A stretch of 64,000 nt of DNA, taken from NCBI GenBank assembly GCA_030704615.1, contig CM060732.1, positions 67,809,053 through 67,873,052 of the forward strand, in the 5' to 3' direction. Below are positions 20,364-31,099 of the stretch, piece by piece. Position 1 is the stretch's first letter. The number at the start of each line of letters is the position of its first letter. The stretch is from Takakia lepidozioides (taxonomy: Eukaryota > Streptophyta > Takakiopsida > Takakiales > Takakiaceae). The position numbers and the translations under genes are program-made. Below the pieces are notes generated by a model, which saw only the letters and a program-made list of their open reading frames with translations, made no database searches and was not told the DNA's origin.

Positions 20364-23020
20364 CTAACCAAAGGAAACAATTAGTCGAAAGTGCAGTGGA
20401 CTCTTGGGAGAGTTTCGTCTCTTCTGTGGCTGAAAAGATCATTGGGAGGAAACTAATTGTCTGCGGTAGAGCTGTTAATTGGTGGACCAATGAGATCAAA
20501 CTCAAGATTGCCGAGAGACGAGCCCTCTATAAAGAGTGCTGCAGAATGAAAGTCAATAATGACCTTTGGGTTAAGTACTACCAGCTCGCAAAGATATCAA
20601 TCAGCTTGTAAGGTCTCAGAAGAAACTATATTGGGATAAGTTATACGGGCAAATAAACTCAAACCACCATGGTGGTAATGACAAGAAATTCTGGTTGGCC
20701 CTTCAACGTCTGTACAAGCCGAAAAATTGTCAGCAAGTACAAGCGCTGAGGACCCCTAAGGGTGCAGTGGTGACTTCAACGGCTGACATTGTCAACACCT
20801 TTGAAACCCACTACAGTACACTTGGCAGAAATTCTAGTTCTAGCAGCGAGGGGTTTTCTGAAGAATGGAATGACACAGTAGAAAGATCTGTGTGTATGAT
20901 TCAAGACAGCCCTGATGAACTGGAGTATATTTCAAAGGGTTATAACGCTCCCATTAGTTCCTCTGAGATTGCGGAAGCAATTGAGCACCTAAACGGATAC
21001 AAAGCTGGTGGCCCTGATGGCATTGTCAATGAGCTTATCAAGCATGGTGGTGACCCTATGATAGAGGCCCTTGTTCTTCTCTTTAACCTTATATGGAGGA
21101 CTGAAATTACCCCCTTTCGCTGGCGGCAGGGGGTCATTGTCAATTTATATAAGAAAGGTCACAGAGAAGAGCCGGGTAACTATCGGGGCATCACGCTTCT
21201 TAATGCAGTTGGCAAGATATTCTGCAGAGTTATTAGTACTCGTCTCGAGGTTGATCTGGAGTCCAGAGGTTGTTTCAATGAAGGCCAAGCTGGCTTTCGG
21301 CAAAACAGGGGTTGCGTGGATCATATCTTCACACTCAGCCAGATTATCCAGGGAAGGAAAAAAGAAGGGAAACCTACTTTTGTCTTTTTCCTGGATGTCA
21401 AAAAGGCCTATGACACTGTGTGGAGAGACGGTCTATGGCTCCGACTCTGGTCTTCCGGGATCAAGGGAAAGATGTGGAGAGTGGTCCATAACTTGTATGC
21501 TCACACTAAAAGCTGTGTCACTGTAAATGGACAGAAGTCTAATTTCTTTGACATAGACCAAGGTGTAGCTCAAGGATGTACCCTCTCCCCTCTGCTCTTC
21601 AATGTTTTCATCAATCAACTACTGGAGGATGTGGAAAGTGAGGGATTTGGGTTAAGGGTGGGTGATGCCACCATACCAGCCCTTATGTTTGCGGATGACT
21701 TCGCAGGCATAGGGGAGACTCCTTCCAACCTCCAGGGGCTGATAGATTGCGCGAAGAGATACTTTGATCTTTGGGGGCTAGAGGCCAATGTCAGTAAATG
21801 CGCAGTGGTGGCATTCAACGACCGGGGGGAAGGAGGAGGCGATCTCTAGTGGCAGTGGGGAAGCCAAGAGATCCCTGTTCTCCCCTCCTACACCTATCTT
21901 GGCGTTGAGTTTTCCTCCAACTGTAATTGGGAAGCACATATTCAAAGAGTGGTTCAATCTGGCAAACGCAAAGCGCTGGGTCTCACTAAATTTTTCCACT
22001 GCAGAGGGATCAACTCTGAAGTAAAAAAAACCATGCTTTGCGCGTTATCAGGCCGGCCTTGGAGTATGCATCTGCTGTATGGGTTGATAACTCCAACCAG
22101 GCTAAGTCTCTTGAATCCATCCAAGTCGGGGTGCTCAAGGAGTGCATGTCAGCATGCTCCAAAACAGCTAATGTGGCTGTTCGGGGCGGGTTTGGCATTC
22201 CTCCCTTAAGCTCCCGACGCGATGAATTCAAAATCAGATGGTGGGGTCAGCTGCAACATATGGCTAATACCCAGATATCCTAAGTTAATCGACTCTATAT
22301 CTTGGAAGCAGGACCGCCCTGTCAAACAGGCTAAATCCTGGTGGAAAAGGTTAGAAGAGATTTTCAAGGATCTGAATCTTAGTCCACTAGCCATGACCCT
22401 GCTGGATAAATCTGGCTTAGAAGCTGAAGTTTCCGAAGCCATGTCTATTGCCAAGAAATTGTCTGAAGAAAATGAAGTTAGGCAGAAAACTTCCCTGAAC
22501 CTCTTTCCAGTCTGTGACATGGGTGAGGCCATCATGGATGACCTCAAGGGTCTACCCACCCTCGGCACTAGACTGAAATTCAAACTCAGGGCGGGTAGCC
22601 TACCTTTGAACAACAAACAGTCGCAGAGAGGAAAGGGGGATTGTAAGTGCCCGTTGTGTGGGCAACCTGAAGACAATATTCACTTCCTGATTCATTGTCC
22701 TGCGTACTCTTACCAACGGGACACCCTCTTCAATTCCATCAAGGACATTGTGCCTGTACCTCTGTTTAACAACTTTGAAAATCTTGAGGCTGAGCCAAAA
22801 GCCCAGGCCTAGCTATTGGGCAAATCACACACATCAGATTGATGCTTGTGTGAAGGGATTTCTGGAGGATATCTGGAAATCTCGGATCAACTGTTTATTC
22901 CAAGGTAAATCATACTACCGGCGTCAGCCCCTGACAAAGGTAGTTTCTGTCCCTATATGTTCCGTTCAAACTGGGCGCGGGGTCAATGGCCACAAGGCTA
23001 CGGCAAACAATGTGTTATGA
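20330..23020 (+). pseudogene. LINE ORF2: reverse transcriptase with C-terminal zinc knuckle, endonuclease deleted
   Basis: When intact, ORF2 nicks target DNA and reverse-transcribes the element RNA in place. After the endonuclease stub and a linker (to about 20610), the main frame (20695-21849, 384 codons) contains RT blocks in order: KAGGPDGIVNELIKHGG, NYRGITLLNAVGKIF, EGQAGFRQNRGCVDHIFTL, FVFFLDVKKAYDTVWRDGLW, QGVAQGCTLSPLLFNVFIN and the catalytic LMFADDFAGIGE. The thumb and C-terminal region continue in shifted frames (21850-22283, then 22222-22812, then 22748-23020). They include a zinc motif CKCPLCGQPEDNIHFLIHCP (about 22645-22705). The catalytic box is FADD, not the commoner YADD. At least three frameshifts are present. 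Confidence 0.85.
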
Positions 23021-23026
23021 GTACAA

Positions 23027-23040
23027 TCTTTGTTCATTGC
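23027..23040 (+). repeat. Right target-site duplication of the LINE
   Basis: Exact second copy of tctttgttcattgc (see 19369-19382). It is followed at once by the resumed host repeat (ttgacctacatgcaagaact). Confidence 0.85.
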
Positions 23041-23760
23041 TTGACCTACATGCAAGAACTGCAATAGCGTTACATTTCCCCCTGCAGTGTTTCTATTTTA
23101 GTAGTGCCAGTGTAGTTTTGTGTAACAGTTGTGCAAGTTACTCTGGGTTCTTTCTCTACTTCTGGCACCCACAGACCAAATTACAGATGTTGTAGAAGAT
23201 ACTGAAGTAGCGGAAGGATGTCAATGCTGACAAGGAGACTGGCTTTAAAGATGGCCTTACCCACCACACTCTTCAACCATGACCTGGGCAATCACCAGAT
23301 TGTGATTGCACTTGAATCATGGTGGCTGGCTCTGCTTTCATCCAAGCCAACCCTAATCAAAAGGGGCCTTTATGCATTTATGTGTCATTTAAGTCTTGTG
23401 ATCTGTGAAAACCACTTGTGGGCAGCTCAGGAACCATATTCAACCAGAGCCTTGCATAGAACAGGCTTAAAGCACAAAAACCCAAGCATCTTTCAAACAC
23501 AAACAGGGGAAAGACCATACAGAAAACATCATCCTCCCAGCTGCAATCAGCCCTCCTCGACAAACTCTTTCACATCCTAATCGAAGGCAGCCTCACCTCA
23601 TCAAACCTGTTCTCCCACCACTGTGCTTGGTCTAAGAAAAACTCCTGCCAGAGATGTTCCTTGCACATTGCTTGACCTCCGTGCAATACTGCAAGACCAT
23701 GAGAATTTGCCAGCTGCTGATGGTGTGAGTCTTATTTGGAGATGCCAGCATTAGAACTCT
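23041..23760 (+). repeat. Host repeat, resumed copy and second tandem copy
   Basis: A segment at about 23560-23690 (cctcacctcatcaaacctgt, aaaactcctgccagag, cattgcttgacctccgtgcaa) is homologous to 19290-19382 joined to 23041-23085 (cctcaccttataaaacctgt, ggaactcctgccagac, ttgacctacatgcaagaa). So an approximately 150-bp or longer repeat existed in two same-orientation copies before the LINE landed in the first. No coding role was seen. Confidence 0.6.
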
Positions 23761-24243
23761 CTCTCTCTCACACACACACCACAGACTGGCAGCAATCACA
23801 TCTGTACATAGTGTTGGATTGAAGGCAAAAGCAGAGTGCTGGAATTTTCCAAGGTAGCCCATACAACAACTGGCTCTGGTTTGATCCCCCATGGGAACAA
23901 TTGCGATCGAGGCAACTCCTAGCACTGTTCCCAGGAATTGTTTATGAGTACATCTCTCTTTGCCCCTACCCATTCCTCATTGAGACTGGCGTTTGTGGCT
24001 TTGCACTGCTTCAGAGAGACCACAGCAATGTGTGTGACATGTGCAGTAAGCAGCCCTCCACGTTAAGGAACGGACTCCAAATGCTTGTAGCTTGCAGGAT
24101 TTCTGTGAGCAAAAAATGTCACGACATTCACCCTGAGAAAAACCACGTGGGTATTTCCTCAAAAGCATGACATTGTAGAAGGAAAATAATGCAACCAAGT
24201 ATAGCAGTAGCCAAGATACTGATGAAGGAAGACAGGTTGTCGA
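23761..24243. other. Intergenic; nothing recognised
   Basis: Contains a short ctctct/cacaca microsatellite near 23758-23778 and no frame that I can support. Confidence 0.3.
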
Positions 24244-25062
24244 TTACTCACATTCCTCGAAAGTCCATGAATAAACAGAAAGTGAACTTCTTCGATCAAG
24301 ATGCTTGTAGTTTCTACCGGGATTGATGAAGGACAACATACAGCCTGAATCGCTGGAAGGCACACAATTCAGAGACGCCAAAAGATCCGCAAAAACTAGC
24401 GTGTCGTGACCCTCCTCCAATTCCCCTGGAGGCTGGGTAAGAGTCACATGCAAGGGTCTCACGCCGGGCATTGCCAAGCCGGTTGTCCAGTTCAATTCCA
24501 CAGCCTGGCCCGTCAATCTCTGGCGTGATGTGAGGCCCCCTGCTCGTTCAATGCCATAACGAGACAGGGACTTAGGCATGCCCAGTGATGGCACCCACTG
24601 TAGTGCGCCAGAGAACGCTGTCAAGCAACCCCCTGGAGTACCCGCAAAAGGAATAACGAGGTACATTGCATCATACACAAGTGCAGGCCGGCTTCTTATC
24701 CGTCTCTTTCAAAAGCGCCTTCAGAAAATTTCGCTTCTGCAGTGGAGCTAAAGTGATGCCTTGAGCCAGAAGGAAGAGTCTTCTCCTCCACTCGATGCCA
24801 GTGTAAATTCCACGAGGCCGGTGTGAACAGAGCATAAAGGGGGCGCAGTATCATCGCACAAACTTGCCCCATCGCACTGAAGTCCTCCTTCCAGATTCTC
24901 CCAAAAAGGCTCACCTTTACTTGGTACAACAGCGCCAACTGTACTCGCCCCACCTACTAAACCCTTAACCCGGAATCCACCTCGAGCTTCTGCGAGAGAA
25001 GACAGAGAAGGTGGGTGGACGGAATGTGGAGATCATGGATGAATCTAACTACCCTGCATTTT
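24244..25062 (-). pseudogene. Broken coding segment of an unrecognised gene
   Basis: Reading down the minus strand, a strong acceptor (pyrimidine tract ending tctcgcag, just before 25000) opens a frame ARGGFRVKGLVGGASTVGAV ... LVEFTLASSGEEDSSFWLKA. That frame stops near 24745. An overlapping frame continues the sense (TLAPLQKRNFLKALLKETDK, ending near 24678), and a third frame runs on as VYDAMYLVIPFAGTPGGCLT to 24244 (about 145 codons, no ATG at its start). The three pieces join smoothly only if two single-base frameshifts are assumed, so this is probably a decayed gene; misread introns are the alternative. I recognise no family. Confidence 0.4.
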
Positions 25063-26550
25063 GGCGTTTCAAGTCCCAGGTCACCAGATAATGCGATAGT
25101 TCCTTCTCTCAAGGGACTACAGTTTGTTGCAGCAGCCCTCACGCCCAAGCGCCGTCGATAAAGTTAATCTAGTCTTCTCTTTTAGATCCCAAGATATTCA
25201 AGAAACTAGAAGTATGTTAGAGATGTGAGAAGTGGTCACTAAAGAAAGAAATTTGTCAGGTTAGTGAGAAGAAGGAAGCGATTTCATGATTTGGGTTCAA
25301 GATTGGAGAAGATGTTTGAGAAGAAGGAAGCGGTCTCAGCGGGTTGAAAATTAGCGAGGAAGATGTTTGGGAAGAAAGAAGCAATCTCAGGTTTTGGATT
25401 GAAGATTCGGAGAAGAACGGCATGCAAATGATGAAGTAATAGCGTGGCTCTTGTCCAAAGTATGCTGGCCTTGCGAGAATCTCGGGGTGGCTCCCGAGTC
25501 TGGACTGCTTGCAAGCCTGGCTCTGTGCTGAGAGTTTGAAGAAGGCGTGAGATGAACACTCTTTATCCCCCTCTGTTTCGCATTACATTGAGATTTGTTT
25601 CAAACAGTTTCAAGCCAATTGTGGGTCCGTGGCGACCGTTGGAGGAGGAGAGGGTATGTTTACGTGGTGATGTCCAGAGAGGGTACCTGAGGGTGGAGGA
25701 CAATGGGTGGGCATGGGCGCCTGGACTCACTTTGAACAAGGAAATTCCAAACACGGTGCCTGGTCGGGCGGGTTTGTCTCTCCCTTGCAAAGTTTGTTTC
25801 CCTCTCTCTCTTTCTCTGTGTGTCTCTCCCTCATTGTTCTACTTCGTCCTTGGGCCAGTGGCACTTTGAAGTATGTCTTCTTTCTTCCTTTGAGTGCCAA
25901 AAATCATGACCACTAAACTTGGCCAGGATCTCACCTGTTGTTGTGGCATGGGTAGCTGAAGGAGGTAGGGATGGAGTGTGGTTGCAGTTCAATGTGACAG
26001 GACCAGATTTCAAGCACAAGAGTAACGGTGAGCCACTGCGGATTGACAGCTACATGGAACCTGTGTGGGTGGACTGTCAATTGAAGAAACTACAATCCAA
26101 TAGGCGGAAGTCTGCCACCAGCTCTGGCGGAGGGACGGTGGGGGTTGCTTCCAGTATGTCAGTTCCCTCCTCATTTACAATGCAGACCTCATGGACTTCT
26201 GAGCGACCCATTGCAAGGAGCATAGTTCTTATTCCAGCACAGTTCTTGTATCTTTGGAATAAGGGAATAGTTCCTTCTCTCCCTAGCAGAAAATAAGTTT
26301 GTTTGTTGAGGGAGAATCTGAGCTGCTGTCCAAGTTAAAATATCTTGCAAGCATATGCTATGATGTGGAGGGCTACCAGCACAACCACCCTAATGTGTAG
26401 CAAGGGACCCTTTCCCTCTTGAAAAAGTTTTTTTTTGCATGTGAAAGCTTTTAGATATATCATGTGAGCTCGAGTGTCAAGTATTGTACCTAAGGGCTTG
26501 AGTCGTGTGGGACGACCCGATTAAATCATGCAGAGCTGTCGGAATCAGGT
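25063..26550. other. GA-rich intergenic stretch and 5' flank of PPR gene 2
   Basis: 25190-25420 is purine-rich with repeated agaagaaggaagcg and gaagatgtttg words. A plus-strand frame at 25919-26296 (125 codons, no ATG at its start, containing VVVAWVAEGGRDGVWLQFNV) has no recognisable domain and may be a relic. The region just upstream of 26551 should hold the promoter of PPR gene 2. Confidence 0.35.
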
Positions 26551-28923
26551 ATGACTACTGTTTTTGAAAGGGGGCTAAGAGAGGGAGTGGACAAGAAGTC
26601 TTCTGGCCGTTGTGAGGATGTCAGGACACTCTGTAAGGCAGGACAAGTGAAAAAGGCACTGCACATTTTGAACCAAGGAGACATTGCAGCAGACTCCTAT
26701 ACATATGGCTGTCTGTTGCAGGAGTGCATGAAGATGAAAGGCCTGGTAGAGGGAAAGCAGGTTCATGCCCACATTATCAAAAGTGGATTCAAGCCAAATG
26801 TCTTTCTGCTGAACACCCTTATCAATGTATATGCCAAGAGCGGGAGCGTGGTGGATGCCCGCCAAGTGTTTGACACAATGCCTGAACGAAATCTCTTTAC
26901 GTGGACTATAATGATAGCAGGATATGCTCAACATGGCTTTGGTAGGGAGGCTTTCGAAATTTATTCACAGATGAGATGTGAAGGAGTTACACCTGACAAA
27001 GTCACATTCATTTGCATTCTCAAGGCGTGTGCAAGCCTGGCATCTCTAGAAAAGGGCATAGAGGTTCATGCCAACATTGTCAAAACTGGAATTGTGCCGG
27101 ATATCATTTTGCAGAATACCCTCGTCGACATGTATGCCAAATGCGGCAGCATAAAAGATGCTTGTCAACTGTTTGATAACATGGCTAAGCGAGATGTTGT
27201 CTCATGGAGTGCGATGATCGCAGGATATGCTCAACATCAGAGTGGCAGGAAGGCTTTCGAGACTTATCAGCAAATGATACAGGAAGGGGTGACTCCTAAC
27301 AAGGTCACTTTCATTTGTGTTCTCAATGCATGCGCAAGCCTGGCAACCCTGGAAAAGGGTAAAGAGGTTCATGCTGCCATCATCAAAGCTGGAGTTGTGC
27401 CAGATATGATACTGAAGACAGCCCTGGTTAACATGTATGCCAAATGTGGGAGCATGAAGGATGCGTGCCAAGTGTTCAATACTATGGATCCTCGAGATGT
27501 GGTGTCATGGAATGCCATGATTGCAGGATATGCCAAATGTGGGAGCATGAAGGAGGCACATCGAGTGTTTGACACCATGGCTGAACGGAATGTGGTCTCA
27601 TGGAATGCAATGATCACAGGATATGCCCAGCAGGGGTGTAGCAGGGAGGCCCTCCAACTTTTTGAACAAATGCAACAGGAAGGCGTGAAGCCGAATGTCG
27701 TCTCATGGAGCACAATGATTGCAGGATATGCTCAGCATGGGTGTGGTAGGGAGGCTTTCCAGATGTATAAGGAAATGGTCCGTGAAGGGGTCACCCCCAA
27801 TAACGTCACATTCATCTGCGTTCTCAATGCATGTGCCAGCCTGGCAGCACTGGAAAAGGGTAAAGAAGTCCATGCTGACATTATCAGATCGGGAATTGTG
27901 CCAGATATCCTTCTGGAGAATACCCTTGTTAACATGTATGCCAAATGTGGCAGTGTAGAGGATGCGCGTCGAGTGTTTGACAGTATGTCTGAACAAGATG
28001 TGGTCTCATGGAATGCCATGATGTCAGGATATGGCCAGCATGGCGGTGGTAGGGAGGCTGTCCAACTATTTGAAGAAATGCGACAGAAAGATTTTAAGCC
28101 GGACAGTATCACCCTTACATGTGTTTTGTCTGCATGTAGCCATGTGGGTCTGGTGGATGAAGGCCGTCACTACTTTGATTCCATGAGTCAAGATCATGGC
28201 GTCAGTCCTGCAACAGAACATTATGGCTGCATGGTGGACCTTCTTGGCCGTGCAGGTCGATCGGATGAGGCAGAGGAGTTCATCAACCAAATGCCAATCG
28301 AACCAGGTGCTGTGGTGTGGGGGGCCTTGCTTGGTGCCTGCAGAAATCATGGCAATATGGAGGTAGCAGAACGTGCTGCAAAATATATGTTCATGTGTGA
28401 TCCAGAGGACGCCACAATTTATGTGCTGCTATCAAACATTTATGCTGCGGCTGGAAGATGGGAAGATGTAGCAAAGGTGAGAAAAATGATGCAGGACAGA
28501 AATATCAGAAAGGAGCCAGGGCGCAGCTGCATTGAGGTGGACAACCAGGTGCATTCGTTCCTTGTGGAAGATAAATTGCATCCAGAAATTGAGGAAATCT
28601 ATGCTGAGCTGAAGAGATTGTCTGAACAGATGATGGAGGCCGGGTATACACCTGACACCCGCTTGGTATTGCATAATGTGGAGGAGAAGGAAAAGGAATT
28701 TTCTCTTTGCCACCACAGTGAAAAGTTGGCCATCACATATGGGCTGCTCAGCACGTGCGCCGGGGCGCCTATCCGGATCATCAAGAACCTCCGGGTGTGT
28801 GGCGATTGCCATACTGCGACCAAGTTCATCTCAAAGATTGTAGGGCGAGCGATAGTTGTACGGGACTGCAGCCGCTTTCATCACTTCCAGGATGGCGTTT
28901 GTTCTTGTGGGGATTACTGGTGA
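26551..28923 (+). CDS. PLS-class pentatricopeptide repeat protein with DYW deaminase domain (gene 2)
   Basis: Organellar C-to-U RNA editing factor. It is a single uninterrupted frame of 790 codons from the ATG at 26551. The PLS array spans roughly residues 40-560, with highly regular motifs (MYAKCGSxxDAxxVFDxM, [28 protein letters not shown]). E motifs follow ([31 protein letters not shown]). The DYW domain occupies the last 95 residues or so, with all key residues: HHSEKLA (H-x-E), [10 protein letters not shown] and CSCGDYW at the very C-terminus. In the middle of the array (about 27505-27730) several short motifs follow without the usual L spacing, suggesting a local duplication. As in gene 1, no targeting peptide is obvious at this ATG; a 5' exon or a downstream-cleaved presequence is possible. 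The decayed At1g01500-like copy starts about 230 bp downstream. Confidence 0.92.
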   Translation: MTTVFERGLREGVDKKSSGRCEDVRTLCKAGQVKKALHILNQGDIAADSYTYGCLLQECMKMKGLVEGKQVHAHIIKSGFKPNVFLLNTLINVYAKSGSVVDARQVFDTMPERNLFTWTIMIAGYAQHGFGREAFEIYSQMRCEGVTPDKVTFICILKACASLASLEKGIEVHANIVKTGIVPDIILQNTLVDMYAKCGSIKDACQLFDNMAKRDVVSWSAMIAGYAQHQSGRKAFETYQQMIQEGVTPNKVTFICVLNACASLATLEKGKEVHAAIIKAGVVPDMILKTALVNMYAKCGSMKDACQVFNTMDPRDVVSWNAMIAGYAKCGSMKEAHRVFDTMAERNVVSWNAMITGYAQQGCSREALQLFEQMQQEGVKPNVVSWSTMIAGYAQHGCGREAFQMYKEMVREGVTPNNVTFICVLNACASLAALEKGKEVHADIIRSGIVPDILLENTLVNMYAKCGSVEDARRVFDSMSEQDVVSWNAMMSGYGQHGGGREAVQLFEEMRQKDFKPDSITLTCVLSACSHVGLVDEGRHYFDSMSQDHGVSPATEHYGCMVDLLGRAGRSDEAEEFINQMPIEPGAVVWGALLGACRNHGNMEVAERAAKYMFMCDPEDATIYVLLSNIYAAAGRWEDVAKVRKMMQDRNIRKEPGRSCIEVDNQVHSFLVEDKLHPEIEEIYAELKRLSEQMMEAGYTPDTRLVLHNVEEKEKEFSLCHHSEKLAITYGLLSTCAGAPIRIIKNLRVCGDCHTATKFISKIVGRAIVVRDCSRFHHFQDGVCSCGDYW

Positions 28924-29149
28924 AACAAGCAACATGCATGAAAGAATGTGTAAAGGAAAGCCACACTCGTCTTCTTGGGCTCACGCAAGGGCTTCTGGTA
29001 TATTGTCAAATTACCGATCTCAGAGCTTGTACCAGCGAGGTTCTGAAGGGTGTGGAGGATTTGAGGTCTGGCAGAGTGTTCTCAAGTGGTGGGCAGGGGA
29101 GGGAGGCATTTGTTTGGCTTTTTAGGAGTTGTGCAAGTTACAATGCGTA

Positions 29150-30910
29150 GTTGAGGGAGAAACGCAAAGAGTGAGGTGGAGATTCCAGGAGCCGGTTGGA
29201 TTTGGAGGGAACGCATCTCGTCAGGGGGTTATACATCTGGCTCATACATCGAGAAAGGGGGTGGAATGACAGTAAAACCGTGAGACCCACAGTAGCAAGC
29301 ACTGTGTTAGAAACTGCATGGGTGAATCCTGGGCTTGTGCAGCCCCAAAATCTGTGGGGTTTTTCTAGATTTTCAGCAGACACAGATTGGGGAGAGATGG
29401 ACGATTATGATGAGGTTTCCGAGAGATGCCAGCAGGGCAAGACAGTGAGTAGCTGTCCCCTGAGTTCCTGTCGATGCGGTTCCCTGCCAGAAGTATCGGG
29501 ACAGGCCTGGAAGTCAATGACGGATGGATCGCCGCAGAGGAGGCCACTCTGTTCTACAGCGAGACAGAGTCGACACAGAGTTGGCCCAGGCAACGTATGT
29601 GAGCACAGACAATCTGTGAACTAGTGGCACACTTTTCTTACAAAGTTTATAACAAGGATGAGTTGCTTCTGAGTGGGACATTGGAACAGGTTGAGCACTC
29701 GGCAGACACAAAACGGTTATGATTCTGTGAGTTCTATTTCAAGGAGCAGTATGCTAACGTGGAAAATGGAGTGCAACTGTGCTGTCAGACAATCAGGGTG
29801 CGTTTTCCTCATAGACAGCATGAATATTTGACCGTCTGATTATCTCTCCCAGCACTCTTTGTTGGTCCATACTTCGGGCATCCATTAACCTTAGCTGAGA
29901 CCATGCAGCCAGAGGTCAAAATGCGAAACCACTCTGGATGCAATTGAAGTCGACTGGTAAACGGAATGTTTACTTTCGATGTGCTGCATGTTAATTTGAG
30001 TTAATTTGAGTTAATTCAAGCCACATGCAAGACGGTTTTTCATTCACGCATCGAAATGGAGAGAAGATTGCTGTGGACTGGTGGTTGTATCATACTAGAG
30101 GTGGATGGTGGTTGTCTGAAGTTGAGTATCGTGTGGTTGGGATGATGGTTTTGGTACAAGTGCCTATGTCTCTTAGAGGTTCCAGGAAGTCCTGATGGGC
30201 AATGTGCTGTTTTGCAGGTGACAGAAGGCAGTACATTTATGGATCTTACCGACAAGACAGCTCAGCTGGGCTATGCTTTGGAATGGAGTGGATACGGAGA
30301 AGGCGACGATGGGCAGATGTCATGGTTCAATGCAGGGGGTTAGGGTAGGCATGGGCATTGGCGGGCTTGTGACTAGGTGTGGGCATTGGCGTTTGTCAGG
30401 ACATACCATGAAGACTCTCAGAAGAGTATTCTTTTAGCCATGTGTGCGACGTATGCAGCTGTCACAGCAGGCTCCCTGCTGTGAAAGAAGCTTTGTTGTT
30501 AGAATGGCCATGTAATAATTAATGGCTGGAGGCAGCTGTGTCGCGTAGGGGGAAATGTTTGACGGAGGAGAAGAGCCTGTGTGCCACGCATTGAGCAAGT
30601 GGTTACAGATGACACAGAGCTGTCTGTCACTTCTAAAATTTGTGGCTGAGCAGAAGTTGAGAGGTGTGAAAATTCTGCAACTTCGATCATGTGATATTCT
30701 GGCAGTGCAGCTGGCACACCTAGAGAATTGATTCCTTGCTTCAGAAGATAATGACCAATTGAGGTCTATTAGCAGCCACTGGCGAATGTAGGCCTGCAAG
30801 CACTCTTAAGCTGGGACAGTTCTTTTGTTGTCTTTAGGTAGCAATATTGGCCTCTGGCCTTGTTATGGATCTGCAAAGGTGGGAGCTCTCAGGCCAAGTA
30901 CTCTCGTAGG
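29150..30910 (+). repeat. Left arm of an inverted segmental duplication
   Basis: Homologous in inverted orientation to about 40060-42130. The match runs from agacgcaaagagtgaggg-like sequence before the gene, through both exons and the intron, to 3'-flank sequence (gcctgcaagcactcttaagc, gtctttaggtagc, ggccttgttat). This arm is about 300 bp shorter, mainly through deletions in exon 1. Confidence 0.85.
29236..30440 (+). pseudogene. Decayed copy of the At1g01500-type gene
   Basis: Both exons and the intron of the gene at 40603-42027 can be followed, but the frame is destroyed. The ATG of MDDYDEV is kept (29397). Roughly 120 bp of exon 1 after it are missing, covering the segment that encodes LYAYNTAAATQAKAWFDVRV in the intact copy. 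Later frameshifts and stops interrupt it (for example TGA in place of the CGC of DNLR near 29619). The exon-2 acceptor (ttttgcag, 30211-30218) and start TEGSTFMDLTDKTA survive, but a stop follows the NAG of the FNAG motif. It lies 230-470 bp downstream of PPR gene 2 and is probably not functional. Confidence 0.85.
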
Positions 30911-31099
30911 AGGCATATGGTAAAAAAAAGGGAAATAGCACCTGGTGGCTCTGTAGTATGGTATCCCTGAGGAGGTTATCTTTTCATAGGTGTTTTCTGT
31001 GTCTTGTAGGAAGGCTATGGCAAATAACGACTTCCAAGTACATTCTGTCTTGTAGGAGTGAACTTCCAAAACGAGACTAGAAAGGATCTCAAGCTTCAA

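Larger units (their letters stand above)
19383..23026 (+). mobile_element. Non-LTR retrotransposon (LINE), 3.6 kb, internally deleted
   Basis: The element is delimited by a perfect 14-bp direct repeat (19369-19382 and 23027-23040). It carries an ORF1 remnant (19727-20363), a stub of an endonuclease, a reverse transcriptase with an FADD catalytic box and a C-terminal CCHC-type zinc region. There is no poly-A tail; the element ends ...gtgttatgagtacaa. The AP-endonuclease domain is almost wholly missing: the frame passes from its first strand (LRLGTFNFSGL) straight into the post-endonuclease linker. Several frameshifts in ORF2 show it is inactive. The clade was not resolved; it is not obviously plant L1. 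Confidence 0.9.
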
